Source: Amycolatopsis circi (lineage in GTDB: Bacteria > Actinomycetota > Actinomycetes > Mycobacteriales > Pseudonocardiaceae). From it: DNA of 55,154 nucleotides. The translations under genes were made by a program, and so were the position numbers. The first letter of the stretch is position 1, and the number at the start of each line of letters is the position of its first letter. The stretch lies in contig NZ_PQIA01000051.1 of the NCBI RefSeq assembly GCF_003385235.1, positions 1 to 55,154 of the forward strand, given 5' to 3'. Shown here piece by piece: positions 31,365 through 39,239 of the stretch. The notes below the pieces were generated by a model. That model saw only the letters and a list, made by a program, of their open reading frames with translations, searched no databases and was not told the DNA's origin.

Positions 31365-33779
31365 GTGACTCCTCCGGCGGACCAGGGCACTGGTCGTCTC
31401 GGCGACACGATCATCGCCCCGCTGCAGCCTCCCTCGGACGTCCATCTCGACGACACGTCCGACAACATTCTCAAGCCGCTGGCCGGTTTCCGGGAAAAGA
31501 TGACCGGAAAACTCGTGCAGCCGTACACGCGGTGGATGCAGCATCCGTCGCGGAATCTCGGGCTGCGGTTCGCCCCGCCGTATGGCCAGGGCGACGAAGA
31601 AAACCGGATGCTGAACGAACTCGGCGGGTTCGGATTCGGTTACCTCTGGGGAGCGCAGGGACGCGCGGCGAACCTCGGCAAGGCGGCGAAAGCCGCGCAG
31701 GACGACACCTCTCAGGTCAAGCAGGGCCTGACCGCCGCCTGGCAGGGCAAGGCCGCCGATTCGGCCGCCGAAAAGCTGGACGATTTCAGCAAGGCTTCCG
31801 GCGAATACCTCGGCACGGTCAACGGTTTCAGCCAGCTGCTTCAGCAGTTGTGGCAGACGGTCCGCAAGCCGATCCTCGATTTGGGACAGGTGCCCGAAAA
31901 CGGCGGACAGGCGCCCAAGAAGTTTCTGGACGCGCACAAGCCCGAGGACACCGACGGGCTGTTGAGTTTCATGGACCGGCTCGACGAAGCGATCAAATGG
32001 GGCCGACAGGACGACAACGATGGCGAAGTCATCAATCCGCGGAGCGGCTCGGAAGTAGCGCGTAGTCAAGAGGACGGCACTGGCCCGATCAACGCGCAGG
32101 ACATCCGGAACATGTCGGTGGACCTGGACACCGGTTACGATTCCAAGTGGTCCGACATGTTCTGCCGTCAGATGGACGAGTACTGCCAGCAGTACTCGGA
32201 CGCGATGGACGCCTACCGGCAGTACATCCGCAACGCGCACACGGCGGCGACGAACGCGCTGCGCGCGTTTTCCGACGGCCTGAACGTGCCGACGGATCCG
32301 TTCGGCCGCCTGCAACTCGGCGCCGACAGCGGCAGCGGCGGGCACGACAAGGGATCGTCCGGCCGGAACGACGACGGTGGAGGGGACACCAAGCCGCGCT
32401 CCTCTGGCGGCGGGGGCGACACGAAGCCGCAGGAGGCCACCGTGCCGCCGCAGGTCGGTCCGACCCCGGCGCAGCCGCAGACCCCGCCCGCGCAGCCGGA
32501 TCCGAACCAGAACCCGGTGACGCACAAGCCGCTCGAGGTGGACCCGTCGACCGGGCAGCCGTACCCGATCGACCCGCGAACCGGCGAAGCGGTCAAGACC
32601 GAGCACGAAGCACCGGACACCGTGACGGTCCAGCACGGCGATCAGAAGATCACCATGTCGGAGCCGGACGACCACGGGAAGATGGCGGTCTCGATCGGAG
32701 ACGGGACCGGGCACGACAAGGCGTACCAGCTCGATTTCGGCGACCAGGCCGACAAGGTCCCCGGAACCGCCACTGATGCGGCGCAAGGGAACCCGGCCAC
32801 TCACCCGAACGACGGTTCGGGGCAGCCCGCACACGACGGTCAGGACGCCGCGGCGAAGCCGCACGACGCTCCCGGCGACCCGATCCACAAGCAGCCGGAC
32901 GGCGCCTCGCCGACGACGGATCCGGACCAGGTGCACCGCCCTGGCCCGGACGGAAAGATCCACATCGAGGACGGCAGCCTCAAGATCACCGCCGAGCGCC
33001 CGAGCGGGCCGGACGGTCCGACCGTGGTGACGGTGGACGACGGATCCGGCGAGCCGACGAAGTACACCCTCGACGACCACGGGAAGATCGATCCGGCTAC
33101 CGGTCGGCCGGTCGACGGGGTGACCGCTCAGCAGCACGGCGGCGGTGCCGGGAGTCCAGCCGCCCCTGCCAGCGAGCTGCCCGCGGAGCACGTTCGCGAA
33201 GGTCGGCAGGTCGTGGCGGACGCTGGCGTGGCCGCTGCCGGACAGGGCGAGCCGGTAAGCGCGCAAGCTTCCGTGCCGCAGGACCACTCGGCGACCGGGC
33301 AATCAGCGGCCGCCGACGGACACGACCAACCCGCTGGAGAGCAAACGGGTCGCCACCACGCCCAGCCGGTCGCCGCGGAGGCGGACGCGACCCCAGCGCA
33401 CGGCATTCCGGTGGAGAGCGGCCCGGACGAGTCCACCACGGCGCAGTCCGTGCTGGACCCGTTCAGCAGCGACCCCGGGCTCGGTCACGTCCCGTCTGAC
33501 TCGGGTCTCGGGGATTCGGCGGTTCCGGCCGGATGGGAGCAGGACGAATCGGCACATCCGTCCGAACTCGGCACCGCGCCGACCACCACCGATCAGCAGC
33601 ACGGCCAGCAGATGGGCATGATGGGCAGCCCGATGATGGGCGGCGGCGGGCAAGGCAACTCCGGTGACCAGGAACGCGGGAACAGCGGTTACCGCGTCGA
33701 CGGCGGCCTGTTCGGCACCGCGCCGGGCGGCAGCCGGATCAGCGGATCGCTCGCGGAGGAGGACGAAGGGCGGCGCTGA
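31365..33779 (+). CDS. Large WXG-domain type VII substrate with duplicated C-terminal module
   Basis: An 804-residue protein. Residues about 1-320 are helical, with WXG-type TAAWQGKAADSA (Trp near 126). Residues about 325-400 are a Gly/Pro/Gln linker. Two related segments of about 40 residues follow near 418-457 (VTVQHGDQKITMSEPDD) and 526-567 (IHIEDGSLKITAERPSG), each leading to a DDG/GDG turn and a Tyr-containing strand. The rest is low complexity, with a Met/Gly stretch MGMMGSPMMGGGG near the C-terminus. No enzymatic toxin motif is recognised. The stop abuts the stop of the opposite-strand hydrolase. Confidence 0.82.
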   Translation: MTPPADQGTGRLGDTIIAPLQPPSDVHLDDTSDNILKPLAGFREKMTGKLVQPYTRWMQHPSRNLGLRFAPPYGQGDEENRMLNELGGFGFGYLWGAQGRAANLGKAAKAAQDDTSQVKQGLTAAWQGKAADSAAEKLDDFSKASGEYLGTVNGFSQLLQQLWQTVRKPILDLGQVPENGGQAPKKFLDAHKPEDTDGLLSFMDRLDEAIKWGRQDDNDGEVINPRSGSEVARSQEDGTGPINAQDIRNMSVDLDTGYDSKWSDMFCRQMDEYCQQYSDAMDAYRQYIRNAHTAATNALRAFSDGLNVPTDPFGRLQLGADSGSGGHDKGSSGRNDDGGGDTKPRSSGGGGDTKPQEATVPPQVGPTPAQPQTPPAQPDPNQNPVTHKPLEVDPSTGQPYPIDPRTGEAVKTEHEAPDTVTVQHGDQKITMSEPDDHGKMAVSIGDGTGHDKAYQLDFGDQADKVPGTATDAAQGNPATHPNDGSGQPAHDGQDAAAKPHDAPGDPIHKQPDGASPTTDPDQVHRPGPDGKIHIEDGSLKITAERPSGPDGPTVVTVDDGSGEPTKYTLDDHGKIDPATGRPVDGVTAQQHGGGAGSPAAPASELPAEHVREGRQVVADAGVAAAGQGEPVSAQASVPQDHSATGQSAAADGHDQPAGEQTGRHHAQPVAAEADATPAHGIPVESGPDESTTAQSVLDPFSSDPGLGHVPSDSGLGDSAVPAGWEQDESAHPSELGTAPTTTDQQHGQQMGMMGSPMMGGGGQGNSGDQERGNSGYRVDGGLFGTAPGGSRISGSLAEEDEGRR

Positions 33780-34616
33780 TCAGGCAGCCGGTTCCTCGTC
33801 CTCCGGAACCTCGATCGGCGCGCGCTTCACGTCCGCGTCCAACAGCGGCAGGTACTTGTCCGTACCCGTCAAATGCGTGAGAAAGAACGCAGTGAACAGC
33901 GCCTTCGCCAACTGCTGAGTCGCCCGCTGCGGTTTGCCCTGCAGCAGCAACTGGCTCCAGTGCCGCCCCTCGGTCACCGCCAGGTGTGACGACTTCGCCA
34001 GCGTCCTCAGCTGCACCGGACCAGCCCACGCCTGCGCGATGGCATCCGCATGGCCGACCGCCGGGGCCACCAGGTCGCCGTCCACCGCCAGGTGCAGGCC
34101 GGGGGCGCTGATCACTTTCGCGGCTTCCGTCGCGGGCGGGAACGTCTGTGCCGCAGCCACTGTCGCTACCGCGCGGACCTTCGGGCGGGCATCGTCGCCT
34201 GCTCCGGCGGACTGGGCGGCTGCCAATACGGCCGAACCGGCACCGGTGGAGTGGCCTGCGAGGCCCAGCTTCTGTGGGTCGACGCTGATGCCGTCCGGGC
34301 CGAGGCGGACCGTGGTGATGACGTCGAGGGTCGTCAGCAGGTCGCCGGCCAGCAGGCGGTGCGACGGGAGCGGGCCGAGCTGGGTCGCGGGGGCCGCGGC
34401 GACCACGCCCCAGCTCGCGAGGTGGTGCAGGAGCTGCCGGTAGCGGGTGGCCGGCTGCATCCAGCCGTGTCCGAACGCGATGGCGGGCAGGCCGAGGCCT
34501 TGGCGCGGGGTGAACACGACGCCGGGCAGTCCGACCAGGGCGAGGTTGCCGCGCAAAACCTCGTGGGGTCCCGGGTGGGACAGCTCCGTGAGCAGCTGCT
34601 TGGGCTTGCTGGCCAT
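33780..34616 (-). CDS. Alpha/beta hydrolase, dienelactone hydrolase/chlorophyllase-like
   Basis: A 278-residue cytoplasmic protein without a signal peptide. The nucleophile elbow is AGHSTGAGSA (Ser near 123), the oxyanion region is AIAFGHGWMQ, the probable acid lies in LAVDGDLVAP, and the His in KSSHLAVTEG. Substrate unknown. It ends exactly where the forward WXG gene ends (TGATCA spans both stops). It is divergent from glmS. Confidence 0.88.
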   Translation of the reverse strand: MASKPKQLLTELSHPGPHEVLRGNLALVGLPGVVFTPRQGLGLPAIAFGHGWMQPATRYRQLLHHLASWGVVAAAPATQLGPLPSHRLLAGDLLTTLDVITTVRLGPDGISVDPQKLGLAGHSTGAGSAVLAAAQSAGAGDDARPKVRAVATVAAAQTFPPATEAAKVISAPGLHLAVDGDLVAPAVGHADAIAQAWAGPVQLRTLAKSSHLAVTEGRHWSQLLLQGKPQRATQQLAKALFTAFFLTHLTGTDKYLPLLDADVKRAPIEVPEDEEPAA

Positions 34617-34797
34617 GCGCGTGACCTTACTGCCCGCGCCCCGCCCCGGCCCGGTGCGCCACCCCGATCGGTTTAGGGGTGCCCCGCCGGACTGCGCGCG
34701 GACCCGGTCAACGGTTGTCCGGGAGGTCGCTCGCCCAGCTCAGCGGCACTGAAAACCCCGCTCTAGGGACCGGAGTAGGGGACTGGACTTGTCTCGT

Positions 34798-34803
34798 TAC
34801 GCT
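34798..34803 (+). promoter_or_regulatory. -10 box giving a leaderless glmS mRNA
   Basis: TACGCT ends seven bases before the glmS GTG (34811), and no ribosome binding site is present between them. Transcription would start at or next to the start codon. The gap 34617-34810 has no gene. Confidence 0.5.
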
Positions 34804-34810
34804 AGTTCGC

Positions 34811-36673
34811 GTGTGTGGAATCGTGGGATACGTCGGACACCGCCCGGCTCTGGACGTCGTGCTCGGTGGGCTCCGCCGCATGGAATACCGGGGCTACGAC
34901 TCGGCTGGCGTGGCGGTGCTGGACGGCGCCGGCGCGCTGACAGTCGAGCGCAAGGCCGGCCGTCTGGCCAACCTGGAAGCCCGGCTCGACGAGGTCGGCC
35001 GCGACGCGTTCGCGGGCACCGCGGGCATGGGGCACACCCGCTGGGCCACCCACGGGGCTCCGATCGACCGCAACTCGCACCCGCACCGGGACACCACCGG
35101 TCGCGTCGCGGTGGTGCACAACGGGATCATCGAGAACTTCGCCGCCTTGCGCGCCGAACTTGAGGCCGCGGGCATCGAGATGGCCAGCGACACCGACACC
35201 GAGACCGCCGCGCACCTGGTTTCTCTCGCCTACACCGACGGCGACACCAAGGGTGACCTGCCGGCGAGCGTCGCCGCGGTGTGCCGTCGGCTGGAGGGCG
35301 CGTTCACGCTCGTCGTCACGCATGCCGACGAGCCGGACACGATCGTCGCCGCGCGCCGGTCCTCGCCGCTGGTGGTCGGGGTCGGCGAGGGCGAGCACTT
35401 CGTCGCGTCCGACGTCGCCGCGTTCATCGAGCACACCCGCGAGGCCGTTGAGCTGGGTCAGGACCAGCTGGTCGTCATCACCCGCGACAGCTACGAGGTC
35501 ACCGACTTCCACGGCGACGCCGCGCAGGCCAAGCCGTTCACCGTCGACTGGGACCTGTCGGCCGCCGAAAAGGGCGGTCACGAGTACTTCATGCTCAAGG
35601 AGATCGAGGAGCAGCCGGAGGCGCTGGCGAACACGCTGCGCGGGCACTTCGAGGCCGGCCGGATCATCCTCGACGAGCAGCGCATCTCCGACCAGGACCT
35701 GCGCGACGTCGACAAGGTCTTCGTCATCGCCTGCGGTTCGGCTTATCACTCCGGCCTCGTGGCCAAGTACGCCATCGAGCACTGGACGAGGCTGCCGGTC
35801 GAGGTGGAGCTGGCGTCGGAGTTCCGCTACCGCGACCCGGTCCTCGACCGCGACACGCTCGTCGTCGCCGTCTCCCAGTCCGGCGAGACCGCGGACACCC
35901 TCGAAGCCGTGCGGCACGCGCGCGAGCAGAAGGCCCGCGTCCTCGCGGTCTGCAACACCAACGGCGCGCAGATCCCGCGCGAGTCCGACGCCGTGCTGTA
36001 CACGCACGCCGGGCCCGAGATCGGCGTCGCGTCGACCAAGGCTTTCCTCGCGCAGATCGCCGCGAACTACCTCGTCGGCCTAGCGCTGGCGCAGGCGCGC
36101 GGCACGAAGTATCCGGACGAGGTCGCCCGCGAGTTCGCCGAGTTGGAAGCCATGCCAGCCGCGGTGCAAAAGGTACTGTCCACTGTGGAGCAGACCCGTG
36201 AGATCGCGCGGCGGATCTCCGACTCCCGCGCGGTGCTGTTCCTCGGCCGGCACGTCGGGTTCCCGGTGGCGCTGGAAGGCGCGCTGAAGCTGAAGGAACT
36301 CGCGTACATGCACGCGGAGGGCTTCGCTGCGGGCGAGCTGAAGCACGGTCCGATCGCGCTGATCGAAGAGGGCCTGCCGGTCGTCGTCGTGATGCCGTCG
36401 CCGAAGGGCCGCGCGGTGCTGCACTCGAAGCTGGTGTCGAACATCAGCGAGATCCAGGCGCGGGGCGCGCGCACGATCGTGATCGCCGAGGAGGGCGACG
36501 AGACCGTGCGCCCGTTCGCCGACGAACTCATCGAGGTGCCCGCGGTTCCGACGCTGCTGCAGCCGCTGGTTTCCACTGTTCCGCTGCAGGTGCTGGCCGC
36601 GGAGATCGCGAGTTCGCGCGGGTACGACATCGACAAGCCGCGTAACCTGGCGAAGTCCGTCACCGTCGAGTAA
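34811..36673 (+). CDS. glmS: Glutamine--fructose-6-phosphate aminotransferase (isomerizing)
   Basis: It makes glucosamine-6-phosphate from fructose-6-phosphate and glutamine, the first step to UDP-GlcNAc. The 620-residue protein has an N-terminal glutaminase domain whose nucleophile is Cys2 (CGIVGYVGHRP), with GHTRWATHG and HNGIIENF. Two SIS domains follow (IACGSAYHSGLVAKYAIE, VSQSGETADTLEA; later HAEGFAAGELKHGPIALIEE). The GTG at 34811 is required because Cys must follow the initiator Met. No glmS ribozyme is seen upstream; control is likely transcriptional. Confidence 0.97.
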   Translation: MCGIVGYVGHRPALDVVLGGLRRMEYRGYDSAGVAVLDGAGALTVERKAGRLANLEARLDEVGRDAFAGTAGMGHTRWATHGAPIDRNSHPHRDTTGRVAVVHNGIIENFAALRAELEAAGIEMASDTDTETAAHLVSLAYTDGDTKGDLPASVAAVCRRLEGAFTLVVTHADEPDTIVAARRSSPLVVGVGEGEHFVASDVAAFIEHTREAVELGQDQLVVITRDSYEVTDFHGDAAQAKPFTVDWDLSAAEKGGHEYFMLKEIEEQPEALANTLRGHFEAGRIILDEQRISDQDLRDVDKVFVIACGSAYHSGLVAKYAIEHWTRLPVEVELASEFRYRDPVLDRDTLVVAVSQSGETADTLEAVRHAREQKARVLAVCNTNGAQIPRESDAVLYTHAGPEIGVASTKAFLAQIAANYLVGLALAQARGTKYPDEVAREFAELEAMPAAVQKVLSTVEQTREIARRISDSRAVLFLGRHVGFPVALEGALKLKELAYMHAEGFAAGELKHGPIALIEEGLPVVVVMPSPKGRAVLHSKLVSNISEIQARGARTIVIAEEGDETVRPFADELIEVPAVPTLLQPLVSTVPLQVLAAEIASSRGYDIDKPRNLAKSVTVE

Positions 36674-36690
36674 GACCGGAGGCCGCCGCC

Positions 36691-38136
36691 GTGCAAGGAA
36701 TCTGGACTACAGAACGGATTCGCGCGGCGGAGGACCTGCTGCTCGCGCGCACTCCGGACGGCGAGCTGATGCGCCGCGCTTCTTTCGGCCTCGCCGCCGA
36801 AGTGGCTGGGTTGCTGGCCGAGGACACCGGCGGCGTTTCCGGTCGACGGGTCGTGCTGCTGGTCGGCTCGGGCAACAACGGCGGCGATGCGTTGTGGGCT
36901 GGCGCTTTCCTGCGTCGACGCGGTGTCGCGGTGGCTGCGGTACTGCTGAAGCCGGAGAAGGCGCATCCGGCCGGATTGGCTGCGCTACGGCGATCCGGCG
37001 GTCGAGTGGTGTCCATAGCGGACAGTCCACAATGGATTAAGCGAGCGGATGTCGTCGTGGACGGCATCGTCGGCATTTCCGCCCGTGGCCCGCTGCGTCC
37101 CGAAGCCGCTGAGCTGGTCGCGCAGATCGAAGCGCCCGTCGTGGCGGTGGATCTGCCGAGCGGCGTCGACCCGGACACCGGTGCGGTCGACGGTCCGCAC
37201 GTCACCGCCGCGCGCACCGTTACGTTCGGCGCCCTGAAACCCGTGCACGTGCTGGCCCCGGAGGAATGCGGCGAAGTCGTGCTGGTGGACATCGGCCTGC
37301 GGCCTTGGCTGGACGAGCCGGATCTGCAACGCCTGGATCTGGCCGACGTCGCCGAGGTGTGGCCCATTCCCGGCCCGGAGGACGACAAGTACACCCAAGG
37401 CGTCGTCGGCATCGCGGCCGGATCGGCGACGTATCCAGGAGCGGCGGTGCTCGCGTCCGGTTCGGCGGTCCGCGCGACGGCGGGCATGGTCCGCTATGCC
37501 GGACACGCGGCAGATGTCGTGCGCTCGCGCTGGCCGGAGATCGTTGCGACCGGTTCGGTCACCGACGCGGGCCGGGTGCAGGCGTGGGTGGTCGGCCCGG
37601 GCATCGGCACCGGCGGGGAAGGCAGGGAAATCCTGCGGCACATCCTCGGCCAGGGCGTCCCGGTGTGCGCGGACGCCGACGCGACCACACTCATCGCGCA
37701 CACCCCCGAAGTCCTCGACGCCCGCGACCCGGACACCCCGCTCGTCCTCACCCCGCACGCTGGTGAATACGAACGCCTCATGGGCCGCCGCCCAGGTGCA
37801 GACCGAGTCGCTGCGGCGCGCGAGGCGGCGAAGAAGTACGACGCCGTTGTGCTGCTGAAAGGCCACTGCACGGTCGTCGCCGCCCCGCGCGGCCGCGTCG
37901 CGGTGAACACCCCGCGCGGTTCATGGCTGGCCACGGCTGGCTCCGGCGACGTGCTCACGGGCCTAGTCGGCTCGCTGCTCGCCGCCGGTCTCGACCCGTG
38001 GCTGGCCGCTGCGGCCGCCGCGCAGGTGCATTCGCTGGCGGGCGCGCTCGCCGCCGAGGACGTGCCGACGTCGGCGTCCGGTCTGGTCGACGCCATCCCC
38101 GCCGCGCTTCGGTTGGTTCGCGCGACGTCCCGCTGA
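36691..38136 (+). CDS. nnr: Bifunctional NAD(P)H-hydrate epimerase/dehydratase
   Basis: It repairs hydrated NADH and NADPH. The 481-residue protein joins an N-terminal epimerase (VGSGNNGGDALWAG near 57, VVDGIVGISARGPL, AVDLPSGVDPDTG) to a C-terminal ADP-dependent dehydratase (KYTQGVVGIAAGSATYPGAA near 230, TPHAGEYERLMG, LKGHCTVVAAP, TAGSGDVLTGL). It lies 17 bases after glmS, GTG start behind a weak GGAGG. In mycobacteria nnr also follows glmS, then alr comes soon after. Here two palindromes and three sugar genes lie between. Confidence 0.95.
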   Translation: MQGIWTTERIRAAEDLLLARTPDGELMRRASFGLAAEVAGLLAEDTGGVSGRRVVLLVGSGNNGGDALWAGAFLRRRGVAVAAVLLKPEKAHPAGLAALRRSGGRVVSIADSPQWIKRADVVVDGIVGISARGPLRPEAAELVAQIEAPVVAVDLPSGVDPDTGAVDGPHVTAARTVTFGALKPVHVLAPEECGEVVLVDIGLRPWLDEPDLQRLDLADVAEVWPIPGPEDDKYTQGVVGIAAGSATYPGAAVLASGSAVRATAGMVRYAGHAADVVRSRWPEIVATGSVTDAGRVQAWVVGPGIGTGGEGREILRHILGQGVPVCADADATTLIAHTPEVLDARDPDTPLVLTPHAGEYERLMGRRPGADRVAAAREAAKKYDAVVLLKGHCTVVAAPRGRVAVNTPRGSWLATAGSGDVLTGLVGSLLAAGLDPWLAAAAAAQVHSLAGALAAEDVPTSASGLVDAIPAALRLVRATSR

Positions 38137-38186
38137 CCAGGCTTTCCCCAAGGAGGTCTTCTCAGTAGCGGGTGGGGGTGTCGGAG

Positions 38187-38241
38187 GTCCGTGAGGGGCA
38201 CCCTGAGGGAATCAGAGTCCCCCAGGGTTCCCCTCACGGAC
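38187..38241. repeat. Imperfect palindromic repeat, 27-bp arms
   Basis: The arms are centred on A 38214 with three mismatches. The left arm ends CCCTGAGGGAATC and the right arm begins GAGTCCCCCAGGG, so the left inner stem resembles one subtype of the family and the right another. It lies 50 bases after nnr and is followed by another copy at 38288. Confidence 0.92.
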
Positions 38242-38287
38242 TCGCGCGCGGGTAGAAGCCGCACGCGCCCGGCCTCGTCCCGCAGAA

Positions 38288-38342
38288 GTCCGTGAAGGAC
38301 TCCTTGAGGGAATCAGATTCCCTCAAGGAGTCCTTCACGGAC
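38288..38342. repeat. Perfect palindromic repeat, 27-bp arms
   Basis: A perfect inverted repeat centred on A 38315. The arm (GTCCGTGAAGGACTCCTTGA onward) is the same as that of the copy at 9076 except at its outer end. It lies between nnr and the deoR promoter. Confidence 0.95.
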
Positions 38343-38368
38343 CTCGACCTCGCGCACCGCATAGTTAT

Positions 38369-38387
38369 CGAGTTACGTGTTAACTCG
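38369..38387. promoter_or_regulatory. Likely operator of the deoR-xylB operon
   Basis: CGAGTTA and TAACTCG are perfect 7-bp arms with a 5-base spacer, just upstream of a possible -10 (GATATCT, 38394-38400) and 28 bases before the deoR start. A DeoR-family repressor binding its own promoter would be typical. Confidence 0.6.
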
Positions 38388-38414
38388 GCTCGTGATATCT
38401 GGTAAGAACAAGAT

Positions 38415-39239
38415 GTGAGTCGAGACACGCCTGGACGGCCGAAGACGCGCCCGTCCGACGCCGCGGTGGAGCAGCGGCGCCACGAGATCCTCGACTACGT
38501 CATTGACCAGGGCGAAGTCCGGATCGACGACCTCACCGCCCGGTTCGGCGTCAGCCTCATGACGATGCACCGCGACCTCGACGAACTCGCCGACAAGCGG
38601 ATGCTGCGGAAGCTGCGCGGCAAGGTCGAGGCGTACCCCGCGCTCACCATGGAGACCGCGAGCCGGTTCACGCTGCACTCGGCCGAGAAAGAAGCCCTCG
38701 CCGACCTCGCGATCCAGCAGGTCGAGCCCGGTCAGGCCGTGTTCGTGGACGACTCCACCACGCTGTTCCCGCTGGTCGAGCGACTCGCCCAGATCGAGCG
38801 CCTCACCGTGATCACCAATTCGCTGCAGGCGGCGCGGCTGCTGGGCACCGGCGTCGAGGTGGTTCTCGCCGGCGGGCATTACGACCCCGAGTACGACTCC
38901 TGCTCCGGTCCTGACGTGCTCGCGCTGCTCGAGCGCATTCGCGTGGACATCGCGTTCGTTTCGGTGAGCGCGGTCGCGGTCGGCCGGCTCTTCCACCCGG
39001 TCCGCGACTACGCCGAGCTGAAGAAAGCCGTGCTGCGCGCCGCGAACCGCAACGTGCTGGTGCTCGACCACTCGAAGTTCGGCCGCACCGCGACGTACGC
39101 GCACGGCACCGTCGGCGATTACGACCTCCTGATCACCAGCGAAGCCACTCCGACCGAGGAGATCGAGGCCGCGCTGAACGAGGGAACGGCGGTCGAGGCC
39201 GCGGAGTACGTCGAGGAGGGGCAGCCCTATGACAGCTGA
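38415..39239 (+). CDS. DeoR-family transcriptional regulator
   Basis: A 274-residue regulator. The N-terminal winged helix-turn-helix (RRHEILDYVIDQGEVRIDDL then RFGVSLMTMHRDLDEL) and the C-terminal sugar-phosphate sensor domain (FVDDSTTLFPLVERL, VITNSLQAARLL, VLDHSKFGR) are intact. Such proteins repress sugar genes and are released by a phosphorylated sugar. It overlaps xylB by 11 bases, so it probably controls xylB and the ABC ATPase. The GTG start has only a weak site (AACAAGAT). Confidence 0.93.
   Translation: MSRDTPGRPKTRPSDAAVEQRRHEILDYVIDQGEVRIDDLTARFGVSLMTMHRDLDELADKRMLRKLRGKVEAYPALTMETASRFTLHSAEKEALADLAIQQVEPGQAVFVDDSTTLFPLVERLAQIERLTVITNSLQAARLLGTGVEVVLAGGHYDPEYDSCSGPDVLALLERIRVDIAFVSVSAVAVGRLFHPVRDYAELKKAVLRAANRNVLVLDHSKFGRTATYAHGTVGDYDLLITSEATPTEEIEAALNEGTAVEAAEYVEEGQPYDS

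Noticed and set aside
34811..34830. glmS ribozyme or riboswitch upstream of glmS
   Set aside because: The gap is short, the gene appears leaderless and no ribozyme-like structure is seen; the element is known from Firmicutes.
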